A stretch of 64,000 bases of DNA from AC-32 sp963746155 (GTDB taxonomy: Bacteria > Actinomycetota > Thermoleophilia > Gaiellales > Gaiellaceae). Position 1 is the first letter of the stretch. Each line of letters opens with the position of its first letter. Location of the stretch: NCBI GenBank assembly GCA_963746155.1, contig CAVVAB010000012.1, positions 310,001-374,000 of the forward strand, read 5' to 3'. The notes under the pieces are model-generated. The model saw only the letters and a list, made by a program, of their open reading frames with translations, did not search any database and was not told where the DNA came from. This document shows positions 18,143-27,630 of this stretch, piece by piece. The translations under genes were made by a program, and so were the position numbers.

Positions 18143-19261
18143 TTGGATACCCCGGACAGGGCACGCGGGGTCGACGCTCCCGCCGGGCCGGAGCTGACGG
18201 TCGTCGTGTGCACGCTCGGCGACTCGTCTCTGGCCGCGACCGTCGACTCGATCGCCGCCTCGGCGAAGGCCGCCGGGCGCGAGCTCGACGTGCTCGTGGT
18301 CTGGCAGGGCGACGGGTCGCCGGACGTGCCGGACGGTGCGGCGGTGCTCGAGGTCTTCCCGCTCGGAATCTCGTACGCGCGCAACCGCGGCGCGGGCGCC
18401 GTCGAGAGCCGGCTTGTCGGCTATCTCGACGACGACGAGACGGTTGTCGAGGGGTGGGCGGCTGCCGCGCTGAGCGAGTTCGGCGGGGATCCGGCCGACG
18501 CTCCGGGCGGCGCGTTCGGGCCGGTGCTCTCGACGAACGTCGACGACGTGCCGTACTTCTGCCCGACGCAGGAGCGCGTCGTCTATCGCGGTACGGGCAC
18601 GCCGCCCTGGCTCGTCGGCACCGGCGGGAACATGGTCTTCCCGCGCGACACGCTCGTGCTGGCCGGCGGGTTCGATCCGCGCTTCGGCGCGGGAGCGCCG
18701 GTGGGGTCGGCCGAGGAGACGGATCTCGTGCTGCGCCTCCTGGACGAGGGCCGCCGCCTCGTCTACACGCCCGAGCTGACCGTCTACCACCCGAGCCGCG
18801 GCCTGGAGGACGAGGTTCGCGCTCGCCGTGGGTACGGCGTGGGGATGGGCATCGCGCTCCGCGGCCAGACGCCGCTTCTCTCGGCGAAGTACCTCGTCAC
18901 AATCGGGCAGGAGCTCGGGCGCTCGGTTCGAGCGCGCAACACACGCCGCCGCCGCGAGGTGATGGCGACGTTCCGGAGCTTCCTCGCGGGGCTGGTCGCC
19001 CCGGTCAAGGTGGATTCGCCCGTGGCCGCGCTCCGGCGGCTGCCGGGCGAGCTGCGCGGCGAGCTGGGCTCCGGTGCGCCGACCCCGCTTCCGGGGATGG
19101 TCGGCGACCGGGCGCACCTCCGGTACGCGCTCGAGGGCGGCGGCGTGCTGCACCTGTACGTCAACCCGGCGCCCGGGCTTCCGGAGACGCTCGACGAGAA
19201 CGCCAGGATCGTGGCGCGGGCCGCCGGCACGGACGCGCTGTGGGCGCTCGAACGCGGCTAG
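18143..19261 (+). CDS. Family 2 glycosyltransferase
   Basis: A 372-residue GT-A transferase from TTG 18143. It has LTVVVCTLGDSSLAATVDSI at about 17-36, GYLDDDETVV near residue 95 as the metal-binding D-x-D site, TGGNMVFPRD near 170 and SAEETDLVLRLLDEG near 190, which match GT2 enzymes that build O-antigen and exopolysaccharide. The last 100 residues are basic and amphipathic and may associate with the membrane. Its stop overlaps the converging PIG-L gene stop by 4 bases. Confidence 0.85.
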   Translation: MDTPDRARGVDAPAGPELTVVVCTLGDSSLAATVDSIAASAKAAGRELDVLVVWQGDGSPDVPDGAAVLEVFPLGISYARNRGAGAVESRLVGYLDDDETVVEGWAAAALSEFGGDPADAPGGAFGPVLSTNVDDVPYFCPTQERVVYRGTGTPPWLVGTGGNMVFPRDTLVLAGGFDPRFGAGAPVGSAEETDLVLRLLDEGRRLVYTPELTVYHPSRGLEDEVRARRGYGVGMGIALRGQTPLLSAKYLVTIGQELGRSVRARNTRRRREVMATFRSFLAGLVAPVKVDSPVAALRRLPGELRGELGSGAPTPLPGMVGDRAHLRYALEGGGVLHLYVNPAPGLPETLDENARIVARAAGTDALWALERG

Positions 19262-19914
19262 GGCAGGAGCGCCGTCTCGCCGCCGGCGCGCAGCTCGTAG
19301 CGCAGCACGGGCCAGAGGATCCTGCCGAGCGGCTCGTGCTGCGAGGCATAGGCGCGGTAGGCGGCCAGCTTGCGCCTCCGGTCGCCGAGCCCGGCTCCCA
19401 GCCGTGCCCAGTGGGCGGGTGGCCGCCGGCCGTCGAACGCCGCGTAGGGCTGCTCCGCGTAGAGCCCGACCCGGCCCGGGTCGAAGGCGTCGGAGAGCAG
19501 GTCGTGCAGCCGGCGGTGGTCGTCGTGCGCCAGCGGGAACCCCGGCAACAGCACGAGGCTCGTCCCCGCGGCCTCGGCGACGGCCGCGCGGATCTCGGCG
19601 TCGGTGGCACCGCGCTCGTACTGCCCGTCGCCGAACGGCAGCCAGACCGGCCGCGCGCCGAGCCGCTCGCAGGCGAGCCGGTCCTCCTCGCGTCTTGCGC
19701 GTGAGGCCTCTCCGGCGGTGGCGAAGCCCGAGCTGCGGTCCCACTCGCCCGCAGGCTCGTCCGAGTCGGGGTTGCCCGCGAGGACGGTCAGGATCGTGAC
19801 CTGCCCGCCGGCGCGCGCGGTCCTGGAGATCGCCGCGCCGAGCGACATCGCCGCGTCGTCCAGGTGGGGCGAGACGACCACGACGTCGCCCTCGAGCGCT
19901 GCCCTGGTGCGCAC
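19258..19914 (-). CDS. PIG-L family N-deacetylase
   Basis: A 218-residue zinc-dependent deacetylase of the LmbE/PIG-L superfamily, which removes N-acetyl groups from GlcNAc-type sugars. The zinc motif VVSPHLDDAAMSLG starts near residue 14 (P-H-x-D-D), and a second metal-site histidine pair occurs in LAHDDHRRLHDL near residue 115. GTG 19914 is the first start directly ahead of the conserved strand and sits 9 bases from the divergent acyltransferase ATG at 19924. Its place in the locus suggests modification of a polysaccharide precursor. Length is slightly shorter than the usual 230-290. Confidence 0.85.
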   Translation of the reverse strand: MRTRAALEGDVVVVSPHLDDAAMSLGAAISRTARAGGQVTILTVLAGNPDSDEPAGEWDRSSGFATAGEASRARREEDRLACERLGARPVWLPFGDGQYERGATDAEIRAAVAEAAGTSLVLLPGFPLAHDDHRRLHDLLSDAFDPGRVGLYAEQPYAAFDGRRPPAHWARLGAGLGDRRRKLAAYRAYASQHEPLGRILWPVLRYELRAGGETALLP

Positions 19915-19923
19915 GGCAAGATC

Positions 19924-20934
19924 ATGACCGCGATGGCCGATGAGACGCTTGCCCTCGAGCCGATCGACCCGGGCGCGGAGTGGTCGGAGCTCGCCGAGGC
20001 GTCGGGCAGCCCGTTCGCGACAGTCGAGTGGACGGAGGCCTGGCTCGAGCACGCGGCCGGCGGCAGCACGCCCCACCTGCTCGCCGCCCGCGCGCGGGAC
20101 GGCAGGCTGGCCGCGATCCTTCCACTTGTCGTCGTCCGCGGCCGGTACGTGCGCAAGTGCCGCTTCCTCGGGTTCGGCGCGGCGAACGAGCTCGGGCCGA
20201 TCTGCGCGCACGCCGACCGCAGGCTCGGGATCGCAGCGCTGCGCCTGGCGCTCGAGCAGACACGCCGCGACTGGGACGTCTTCGTCGGCGAGAGCCTCCC
20301 CGGCAGCGGCTGGAACGCGAGGCTCGGCGGGAGGACGGTCGGGCGCGAGAGCAGCCCCGTGGCGCGCGGCCCGTGGAAGCGCTGGGACGACTACCTCGCC
20401 TCGCGCAGCCGCAGCCTGCGCAAGGAGCTGCGCCAGAAGGAGAGCAGGCTCGCGGGGCTCGGCTACCGCACGGTGACGGCGCCCGACGAGCTCGAGCCCG
20501 GGCTGGACGCGCTGTTCGCGCTGCACCGGGCCCGCTGGGGCGAGGACGCCTCGCCGTTCTTCTCCGGCCTGGAGCGCTTCCACCGCGCGTTCGCCGCGAC
20601 CGCCTTCCAGCGCGGCTGGGTGCGGCTGCGGCTCCTCGAGCTCGCCGGACGTCCCGTCGCCGTCAACTACAGCCTCCGGTTCGGCGACTCCGAATGGTCG
20701 TACCAGCACGGCCGCGACCCCGGGCTGGACGACGCCTCCGTCGGGCTGCTGGTCTTCGCGCACGCCGTCCGCGAGGCGTTCGCCGAGGGCGCGCGGGTCT
20801 TCAGGCTCGGGCCGGGCCCGCAGGCGTACAAGCGGCGGTTCTCGACGGACGATCCCGGTGTCGAGACCGTCGGGATCGCCCGCGGCCTCCTCGGCCGCGC
20901 ATCGCTGCTCGCGGTCAAGCGGCGCGGCGGCTAG
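19924..20934 (+). CDS. GNAT-fold acyltransferase of the CelD/BcsL-FemAB type
   Basis: A 336-residue protein of the acetyltransferase 6 group found in polysaccharide clusters. The two GNAT-like halves are visible: residues 15-110 contain EWTEAWLEHA and LAAILPLVV, and the second half contains WKRWDDYLASRSRSLRKELR, ALFALHRARWG near 200, LLELAGRPVAVNYSLRFGD, and DPGLDDASVGLLVFAHAVRE near 270. Such proteins are believed to transfer acyl or amino-acyl groups onto cell-surface glycans. The ATG at 19933 is an alternative start. It ends 3 bases into the converging flippase stop. Confidence 0.75.
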   Translation: MTAMADETLALEPIDPGAEWSELAEASGSPFATVEWTEAWLEHAAGGSTPHLLAARARDGRLAAILPLVVVRGRYVRKCRFLGFGAANELGPICAHADRRLGIAALRLALEQTRRDWDVFVGESLPGSGWNARLGGRTVGRESSPVARGPWKRWDDYLASRSRSLRKELRQKESRLAGLGYRTVTAPDELEPGLDALFALHRARWGEDASPFFSGLERFHRAFAATAFQRGWVRLRLLELAGRPVAVNYSLRFGDSEWSYQHGRDPGLDDASVGLLVFAHAVREAFAEGARVFRLGPGPQAYKRRFSTDDPGVETVGIARGLLGRASLLAVKRRGG

Positions 20935-22484
20935 CCGCTCGCGCAGAGGCGGCAGATGCGGCGCACCACGGGCTGCGGCACGGTCTCCTCGAGCCAGGCG
21001 GCGTCCTCGCCGGGGATCACGCGCAGGAGCACGGCGAGCACACCGTAGACGGCGACGAGCACGACAGCGCCGCCGATGAGGCCTGCGATGCCGCCGCCGA
21101 GCTCCTCCAGGACGACCCACGCGGCGAGCCCTCCCACGGTCGCGGCCACCGCGTTGCGGACGAGCACGCCGCCCCGCCAGGCGACCGGTGCGACGATTCG
21201 CTCTGCGGCGGCGAGCATGATCAGCGAGTAGGTCGCCTGCCCCGCGGCGTTCGCGATCGCGGCCCCGTTCGCGTTCAGGTGGGGGACGAGCGCGAACGCG
21301 AGGCCGACGTCCCCGAGCGCGGCGATCGCGTTCGCGATCAGCGGCACGCGGATATGCCCGAGGCCGGCGAGCAGCGCTGTCGAGAGCGACGAGAGCGCCA
21401 CCACCGGGAAGGCGATCAGCAGGATCCGCACGGGTGTCCCCGCGCCCTCGTAGTCCTGGCCGTAGACGACGTTGATCAGCTCAGGCCCGAGGCTGAGCGC
21501 GGCGGCTGTCAGCGGCAGCGTCATGACCAGTAACAGCCGCAGCGAGCGCGAGTAGCCGCTGTGGATCCGGCCGGTCTCGCCGGCCCCGAAGAGCGTCGCG
21601 AACGCGGGCGTGGTCGACCCGGCGAGCGCGCCGGGGAGGAGGCTGAGCGCGGCCACTGCCGAGAAGGCGATCGAGTAGAACGCGATCTGCGAGTCGGTCG
21701 AGTAGTGGTTGAGGAAGAAGAACTCGACCCGCGTTCCGACGACCAGCTCGAGGAACAGGCCGATCGAGGAGAGCAGCGCGAAGCGGACGACGCGCCTGCG
21801 CAGGTCGCTCTGCGCCGCCGGGCTCGGCTCGGTCTCCGCGCGGCTCTCGGCCTCGTGGAGAGTGCGGCGCGCGAGCGTGCCGGTCCAGAGGAGGTTCAGC
21901 ACGCCGATCACGGCCTCGGTCGCGAACATCCCGGTGATTCCGCCTCCCTGCCAGAGGACGATCGCCACCGCCGGGGTGCCCACAGCCCCCGTGACAAGGC
22001 CGACGGTCGCCGCCTGCCGGAAGCGCTGGAGGCCGATCAGGACGGCTGTCGGGACCGTGTGCAGGATCGCGGCCATGGAGACGACCGCTGCGCATGCCCA
22101 CGCGCCCTGGGGCCAGGCGCCCAAGAACGCGGCGCCGAACAGCAGCGCCCCCGCGAGCAGCGCCGCGATCGCCTCGACCGCCCACGCGAACCAGAGCAGG
22201 CTCGGCAGCAGCTCGGCGCGCCCACGCCCCGACGTCTCGCCGATGAAGCGCATGACCGCGAGGTACATCGCGCTCGAGAGCAGGGCGGTGAGCGTGATCG
22301 AGACGTAGGCGATGAAGCTCTGGCGCCCCATCCCGTCCGGGCCGAGGAACCGCGCGGCGAAGATCGAGATGACGAGCGTGTAGCCCTGCGGGATCGCGTA
22401 GCTCGTGACGTACCAGAACCCGCCCGAGAGAACGGAGCGGCCGGTGGTGGCGCGTGCGGCTTCGGAGTCGCTCGTCGCGGGCAC
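20931..22484 (-). CDS. Polysaccharide flippase (MOP superfamily, Wzx-like)
   Basis: A 517-residue integral membrane protein with 12-14 hydrophobic helices, beginning near SGGFWYVTSYAIPQGYTLV. It fits the Wzx/MATE-like MOP family that moves undecaprenyl-linked repeat units to the outer leaflet. The paired-repeat architecture is clear: the first half ends near TGTLARRTLHEAE and a basic linker leads to the second set at FALLSSIGLFLELVVGTRVEFF. GTG 22484 is the start. It follows the epimerase gene in the same direction only if a shared promoter lies further upstream; the gap to the epimerase end is 16 bases with the flippase upstream. The reading frame is intact. Confidence 0.85.
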   Translation of the reverse strand: MPATSDSEAARATTGRSVLSGGFWYVTSYAIPQGYTLVISIFAARFLGPDGMGRQSFIAYVSITLTALLSSAMYLAVMRFIGETSGRGRAELLPSLLWFAWAVEAIAALLAGALLFGAAFLGAWPQGAWACAAVVSMAAILHTVPTAVLIGLQRFRQAATVGLVTGAVGTPAVAIVLWQGGGITGMFATEAVIGVLNLLWTGTLARRTLHEAESRAETEPSPAAQSDLRRRVVRFALLSSIGLFLELVVGTRVEFFFLNHYSTDSQIAFYSIAFSAVAALSLLPGALAGSTTPAFATLFGAGETGRIHSGYSRSLRLLLVMTLPLTAAALSLGPELINVVYGQDYEGAGTPVRILLIAFPVVALSSLSTALLAGLGHIRVPLIANAIAALGDVGLAFALVPHLNANGAAIANAAGQATYSLIMLAAAERIVAPVAWRGGVLVRNAVAATVGGLAAWVVLEELGGGIAGLIGGAVVLVAVYGVLAVLLRVIPGEDAAWLEETVPQPVVRRICRLCASG

Positions 22485-22500
22485 GCGGCGCGGGCCCGCG

Positions 22501-23490
22501 TCAGGCTCGCTCTAGCTGCCCGGCCGCGCGCATGTGCTCGATCACGTCGCGCAGGATCGCGTCGAGATCGCGCTGCGGCGACCAGCCGATCGCCGCGCGG
22601 ATCTTCCCCGTCGCCGGCTCGCGGTGGAGCGTGTCCTCGATCCCCTGTCCATAGACCTGGTCGTACGGCACGTATGAGATCTCCGAGTTGCTGTCGGTCG
22701 CCTGCCTGACGCGCTCGGCCAGGTCGAGGATGCGAACGCGCTCCGACGAGCCGACGTTGAAGATGTCACCCGAGATCTCGGTCGCGTCCATCAGCCCGGC
22801 AAGGGCGCGCACGGTGTCGGCGACGTGGCAGAACGAACGCGTCTGCGTCCCGTCGCCGTGCACCTCGATCGGCTCGCCCGCCAGCGCCCGCTCGACGAAG
22901 CGGGGGATCACCATCCCGTACTGGCCGCTCTGCCTCGGGCCGACGGTGTTGAACAGCCGGACGATGACCGCGTCGAGCCCGCGCTCGAGGTGGTACGAGA
23001 GCGCGAGGTGCTCGTCCATCGCCTTCGAGTCGGCGTACAGCCAGCGCTTCTCCGTCGTCGGCCCGTAGACGCGGCGGTCGCCTTCCTCGAGCGGGCGCTC
23101 CTCGCGGTGGTCGCCGTAGACCTCGGAGCTCGAGGCGATCAGGACACGCTTGCCGAACTCGCTGCAGTAGCCGAGCACCGTCTCGGTTCCCTGCACGTTC
23201 GTGACCATCGTGTGTACCGGCTGCTCGACGATCAGGCGCACACCGACCGCAGCGGCCAGGTGGAACACGACGTCACACTTGTGCACGACCTCACTGACCA
23301 CCGAGGGCGACAGGACAGAGTCGACGACCAGGTGGTAGTCCGAGCGGTCGCGCAGGTGTTCGACGTTCTTCAGCGAGCCCGTGGAGACGTCATCGAGGGC
23401 GAATACCTCCCAGCCTGCTTCGAGCAGCAGTTCGGAGAGATGTGACCCGATGAAACCGGCTCCTCCGGTGACGAGCGCCTTTCCAGCCAT
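22501..23490 (-). CDS. NAD-dependent sugar-nucleotide epimerase/dehydratase
   Basis: A 329-residue extended short-chain dehydrogenase acting on nucleotide sugars. The Rossmann motif VTGGAGFIGSHL lies at residues 6-17, followed by DDVSTGSLKNVEHL. The catalytic Ser region is SSSEVYGD near 120 and the YxxxK pair is in KRWLYADSKAMDEHL near 148, close to UDP-glucuronate decarboxylase and UDP-glucose epimerase. GPRQ and MVIPRFVERAL are also family signatures. ATG 23490 sits directly before the Rossmann strand; the longer frame upstream has no family similarity. It supplies an activated sugar for the glycosyltransferases here. The exact reaction is unresolved. Confidence 0.88.
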   Translation of the reverse strand: MAGKALVTGGAGFIGSHLSELLLEAGWEVFALDDVSTGSLKNVEHLRDRSDYHLVVDSVLSPSVVSEVVHKCDVVFHLAAAVGVRLIVEQPVHTMVTNVQGTETVLGYCSEFGKRVLIASSSEVYGDHREERPLEEGDRRVYGPTTEKRWLYADSKAMDEHLALSYHLERGLDAVIVRLFNTVGPRQSGQYGMVIPRFVERALAGEPIEVHGDGTQTRSFCHVADTVRALAGLMDATEISGDIFNVGSSERVRILDLAERVRQATDSNSEISYVPYDQVYGQGIEDTLHREPATGKIRAAIGWSPQRDLDAILRDVIEHMRAAGQLERA

Positions 23491-23540
23491 GGGACGCAGG
23501 GTAACGAGCGCTTCGGCAGGCGCAACCGTCCGTCGTCTAG

Positions 23541-25362
23541 TTAGCCGGAGGGAAGGCGTTTCAGCGCATCCTGGATCCGCGGCTCGCCCGGGTCGAGCCG
23601 CTTCGCCTCCACCAGGGCCGCCCTCGCCTTCCGCCACTCGCGTGCGCCGATGTAGGCGAGGGCGAGGTCGTAGTGCAGCTCGACGACCCGCGGCTCCTTC
23701 CGGACGGCCTGCTCGAGCGCAACGGCCGCCTCCCGCGGCGAGCGGGCGCGCCCGGCCTCGGTCACGTACGGAGCGACCGAGAGCGGGTCGAGCCGTTTCG
23801 CCCAGTGAACCTGCCCGCGGGTGGCAAGCCTCGCCGAGATCCAGGGAGGAACGAACAGGACGAGCGCCACGAGGACCGAGGCCACGGCGGCCGGGACCGC
23901 CGCGGTCCGGCTCAGCGGTCGCCGCTCGCCGCCGGAGCCGCCGGCCCCGAGCAGCAGGAAGAACGGGAGCCCGCAGGCCGGAACCGTCCAGATCCAGTCG
24001 ACCGAGGCGTGGGCGAGCCAGTACGCCGCCGCTCCGAACGCCGCCGTCGCCGCGGGGTCACGCGCGCGCGTGCGCGAGACGACCGGCACGAGGGGCAGCG
24101 CAACGGCACAGACGAGGAGCGCGAGCCCGACGACGCCGAGCTCGCTCAGCGCGTCCAGCTCGACCGAGTGCGCCCGCGCAGGCGTGTCGGGGCTGTGACG
24201 CAGCTGGAGGTATGCCGGCCCGAAGCCACGCGACCCGATCCCCGCCAGCGGGTGGTCGAGCCGACTCGTGCAGGGCGACGCGCCAGATGTCGTACCGGTA
24301 GGAGCCGAGCTGAAGCAGGTGGCTCGAGGCATCTGTCGACGTGGGGACGTTCTTGAAGGCGCGCCACTCATCGCCGAACCAGCCCTCGTGGTAGACGGTC
24401 GCGAAGAAGACGACCACCGCGGCCAAGATCCCGGCGCAGAGGAGCCCCAGCGTCGCCAGGCCGGCGACCCTCACCCGGCGCGGCCCGAGCTCCAGCCGCC
24501 GGTCGACGAGCGCGTAGACGAGGCCGAGCACCGCGCCGCACACGGCCAGGACGAGGATCGCGGCGCCCGCGCGCTCGACGTCGTCCACGGTCCCCGACCG
24601 GAACGGGGCGGTCAGCGGCCGGTACGCGGCGAACGTCAGGCCCGCGGCGATCAGGGCGGGCGGCAGCAGGCGAAGGCGGAGCGGCGAGAGCCCGAACACG
24701 AGCGCCGCCGAGATCGCGATCGCGAGGATGCCGCCCTTGCTCTGCGCCGTCAGCCAGCCGGACGCGATCGCGGTTGCCGCTCCGACCGCGAGCATGCGCG
24801 CAACCGGCGAGCGCTCCCGCTGCGCGGCGAAGACGACCGCGGGCCAGAAACCGATCAGGAAGACGGCCGCCTCGGCGTTCGGGTACGAGATCGGGAACGA
24901 GAGCCGACCCGAGTAGAAGTGGTCGATCTGGTCGGAACCGAGCCAGAGGACGAGCCCTGCGCCCAGCGCCAGGAGCCCTGCGACGGCTGCGACGCACGTC
25001 GAAGCGAGCAGCCGGTCGGCGGCAGTCCGCAGGGTGAGCAGCGGGACGAGGAGCGCGATCGCGTAGAAGAGCGTCAGGAACGCCTCGTCCCGGGCGAGCG
25101 GCGGTACCGCCGACCACGTGATCGACAGCGCCTCCCAGCCTGCGAGCGCCACGAGCGCGGCTAGCGCGATCAGCTCTCTCCGCCGCGGCTGGAGGGCCCC
25201 GGTCGCGAGGACGACCGCGAGCAGCAGCGCGCCGAGGAAGGCGTACGGCAGCCAGTCAGGCCCGGCCGTGCTCCCGGTTGCCAGCCACGCGAGCGCCCAT
25301 GCGGACGCTGCGAGGACGGCGGTCGGCAGAACCCGCGCCGCAGTTCCGGCGTCGAACACCAC
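23541..25362 (-). CDS. O-antigen polymerase/ligase with C-terminal TPR segment (one +1 frame disruption)
   Basis: The second Wzy/WaaL-family membrane protein in the region. About a dozen helices occupy residues 1-500. The hallmark region breaks between YRYDIWRVALHE and DHPLAGIGSRGFGPAYLQL; skipping one base near 24255 joins them and yields 606 residues, divisible by three. After the last helix (PAAVASVLVALVLFVPPWI) a soluble tail of roughly 100 residues holds two TPR-like repeats (REAAVALEQAVRKEPRVVEL and EWRKARAALVEAKRLDPGEP). TPR tails occur in some glycoprotein oligosaccharide ligases (PglL/Wzy_C_2 types). It may therefore be a ligase, whereas the protein at 11746 is a polymerase. Confidence 0.8.
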
Positions 25363-25611
25363 TGCATCGCACTCTACGAGCCGATCCGGGCGAAGGCGCG
25401 TTTCTGCGCAAAGACCGAAAAAACTCGGTCATGCCCCTTGCGTGCTCAACTGACCGCGACTACGGTTGGAAAGCGGGATCGAGGGGAGTTTGAGACGGCT
25501 AGGCGGGGGGACCTCCTGCCGAATGTGGGTGGTGTGCGGCTACGAGGGCCGCACATGGGTTGTAGGCTCAGTGGTCATAGGGCCACGAGTAGGAGGGAAG
25601 GGAGACCAAGA
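25363..25611. promoter_or_regulatory. Divergent intergenic region with several hairpins
   Basis: This 249-base gap separates the TPR polymerase (minus) from the LPFTG protein (plus). It holds GACCGA/TCGGTC arms around a short A-rich loop (about 25415-25432), TGTGCGGC/GCCGCACA arms around a 7-base loop (about 25532-25555), and GTGG/CCAC arms just before the ribosome site. The long structured leader ahead of ATG 25612 could be a regulatory 5' UTR. I compared it by eye with c-di-GMP and c-di-AMP riboswitch cores and found no convincing match. No small gene is evident. Confidence 0.35.
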
Positions 25612-25968
25612 ATGAGGCGGCGATTCTTGATCTGGGCGGCTAGCGCCTGCGTCGTTCTTTCGTTGGGCGCAGCCCCGGCGGCGTTCGGTGCGACTCCGCA
25701 GCAGATCTTCAAGGACTATGCCGACAACGGTCGGCTCGATCACACGTATTCGCACAGCGACCTGCTGCGTGCGCAGAAGGATGCGGCGCTTCAGGGCTAT
25801 CCACGGGTTGGTGTCCAGGGAGCGGTCGAGAAGGCTCTCGGCGCCCAGGCGGTCAAGTCGAAGGGCGGGCTCCCGTTCACGGGTCTCGACCTCGCTCTGT
25901 TGACCGCGGGCGGCGCGCTGCTGCTCGTCGCGGGCACCGGGCTGCGCAGGCTCGGACGGGCGAAGTAG
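25612..25968 (+). CDS. Small sortase-anchored surface protein (LPFTG)
   Basis: A 118-residue exported protein. An N-terminal RRR and a hydrophobic run (residues 4-26, cleavage likely after AAFGA) give a signal peptide. The mature part is only about 60 residues and carries two helices (TPQQIFKDYADNGRLDHTYS and SDLLRAQKDAALQG). It ends with LPFTG near residue 88, a hydrophobic segment LDLALLTAGGALLLVAGTGL and a basic tail RRLGRAK. That is a complete cell-wall sorting signal. ATG 25612 follows GGGAG; longer in-frame extensions lack a signal. No sortase gene lies in the window. Its place between polymerase and initiating transferase suggests a cell-wall or capsule-associated role. Confidence 0.85.
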   Translation: MRRRFLIWAASACVVLSLGAAPAAFGATPQQIFKDYADNGRLDHTYSHSDLLRAQKDAALQGYPRVGVQGAVEKALGAQAVKSKGGLPFTGLDLALLTAGGALLLVAGTGLRRLGRAK

Positions 25969-26015
25969 GCCGGCCGGACTAGCGCGAACAGGACACCGCA
26001 ACTAGCCCCAGCAAC

Positions 26016-27491
26016 GTGGCGACGAGACCCCTGACCAAGGTCGAGGCTCTCCCTCCGCTCGAGCCGATCGGGCTCGAGGGCTCCGAGGCGCTCGCGCGCA
26101 GGCGCGGGTTCGGCTCGTGGGCCCGGGGAGCGCTGGCCCTCGACGCGGCCATGGTCGTCGCGGCGTGCGTGGCGGCACAGCTCGGATCGAACGACGCCGG
26201 CATCCTCCGGATGCCCTCGGTCTGGCTCGTCGCCTACGGCGCGCTCGTGCTCCTCGGCCTGCGCATGCGCGGCCTCTATTCGTGGCGGGTCCGCGTGCAG
26301 GCACTCGACGACGTTCGTGCCGTTCTCGGCGCGACGGTCATCGCCTCGATGGCGATCGTCACGCTCCGGATCCTCCTGCCCGGAGATGTCGACGACCTGG
26401 CCGCGCAGGCCCTGCGCCTCTGGGCCTTCAGCGCGGTCTACCTCGCCGCGGGCCGGATTGCCCTGGACTGGTCCCAGGTCAAGGCACGCCGGCACGGCGA
26501 GCTGGCCAGACCGACGCTGATCGTCGGCGCTGGCCGCATCGGACGCCTCACGGCGCGGCGCCTGCTCGAGCATCCGGAGTTCGGCCTGCGCCCCATCGGC
26601 TTCCTCGACAAGGAGCCGCTCGACGAGAGCGGCCTGCCCGTGCCTGTCGTCGGCGCGAGCTGGGACCTCGAGCGCGTGGTCGAGCAGCACGGCGTCCAGC
26701 ACGTCGTGGTCACGTTCTCGACCGCTCCGAGCGAGGTTCTGCTGCGCGAGGTCAAGCGCTGCGAAGAGCTCGGCATCGGCGTCTCGCTCGTCCCGCGCCT
26801 CTTCGAGAGCTTCACCGAGCGGCTCGACGTCGAGCACATCGGCGGCCTGCCGCTCCTCACCGCGCGGCGAACGAACCCCAAGGGCTGGCAGTTCGCGCTC
26901 AAGCACGTCGCCGACCGCCTGGTCGCGGCCACGATCCTGCTCGTCGGCGCGCCGGTCTTCCTGGCGATCTCGCTCGGGACGCTGCTCTCCGTCGGCCGCC
27001 CGATCTTCTTCCGCCAGCCGCGCATCGGACGTGACGGCCGTCACTTCGAGATGCTCAAGTTCCGCTCGATGCGCAGCACGTCCGAACCCGTGGTGCTGCC
27101 CGACCTCCCGCACGACACGGCCCCAGGAGGGGTCGAGGGAGACGATCGACGGACGAGCTTCGGCACCTTCCTGCGCCGCACCTCGCTCGACGAGCTCCCG
27201 CAGCTCCTGAACGTGCTCCGGGGCGAGATGAGCCTGATCGGGCCGAGGCCGGAGCGGCCGGACTTCGTCAAGCTCTTCGAGCGCAACGTCCACCGCTACG
27301 GCGACCGGCATCGCGTCAAGTCCGGGATCACCGGCTGGGCCCAGGTGAACGGCCTCCGCGGCAGAACCTCGCTCAGCGACCGGGTCGAGTGGGACAACTA
27401 CTACATCGAGAACTGGTCGCTCTGGCTCGACGTCAAGATCCTGCTGCAGACGATCCTGGCCGTCCGCCGCTACTTCTTCCAGGCCGAATAA
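26016..27491 (+). CDS. Polyprenyl-phosphate sugar phosphotransferase (initiating transferase, WbaP/WcaJ-like)
   Basis: A 491-residue enzyme that moves a sugar-1-phosphate onto undecaprenyl phosphate, the first membrane step of repeat-unit synthesis. Residues 35-150 contain four to five membrane helices, residues 160-290 a CoA-binding/Rossmann-like domain (TLIVGAGRIGRLTARRLL), and the C-terminal catalytic domain begins KHVADRLVAATILLVGAPVF. Conserved motifs follow: FFRQPRIGRDGRHFEMLKFRSM, RRTSLDELPQLLNVLRGEMS, LIGPRPERPDF and GITGWAQVNGLRG. The frame is intact. It is the only such enzyme in the window, so it probably starts the polymer made by the surrounding genes. Confidence 0.93.
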   Translation: MATRPLTKVEALPPLEPIGLEGSEALARRRGFGSWARGALALDAAMVVAACVAAQLGSNDAGILRMPSVWLVAYGALVLLGLRMRGLYSWRVRVQALDDVRAVLGATVIASMAIVTLRILLPGDVDDLAAQALRLWAFSAVYLAAGRIALDWSQVKARRHGELARPTLIVGAGRIGRLTARRLLEHPEFGLRPIGFLDKEPLDESGLPVPVVGASWDLERVVEQHGVQHVVVTFSTAPSEVLLREVKRCEELGIGVSLVPRLFESFTERLDVEHIGGLPLLTARRTNPKGWQFALKHVADRLVAATILLVGAPVFLAISLGTLLSVGRPIFFRQPRIGRDGRHFEMLKFRSMRSTSEPVVLPDLPHDTAPGGVEGDDRRTSFGTFLRRTSLDELPQLLNVLRGEMSLIGPRPERPDFVKLFERNVHRYGDRHRVKSGITGWAQVNGLRGRTSLSDRVEWDNYYIENWSLWLDVKILLQTILAVRRYFFQAE

Positions 27492-27510
27492 GGCTCTAGC
27501 GCCCCGCGAG

Positions 27511-27543
27511 TCCCTCGAACGGGTGACCCGAGGGAGGGGTTTT
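27511..27543 (+). terminator. Candidate intrinsic terminator after the initiating transferase
   Basis: Arms TCCCTCG (27511-27517) and CGAGGGA (27529-27535) flank an 11-base loop and are followed by GGGGTTTT. It lies 20 bases after the transferase stop and before the leader of the next gene. Confidence 0.5.
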
Positions 27544-27630
27544 CCGCAAGCCGGAGCTCCGCATGGTCGATGGAACGACGGAGCAGGAGTGCGGTTGCCG
27601 CCCGACCGCCGACGTATGTGAACGATCCGT

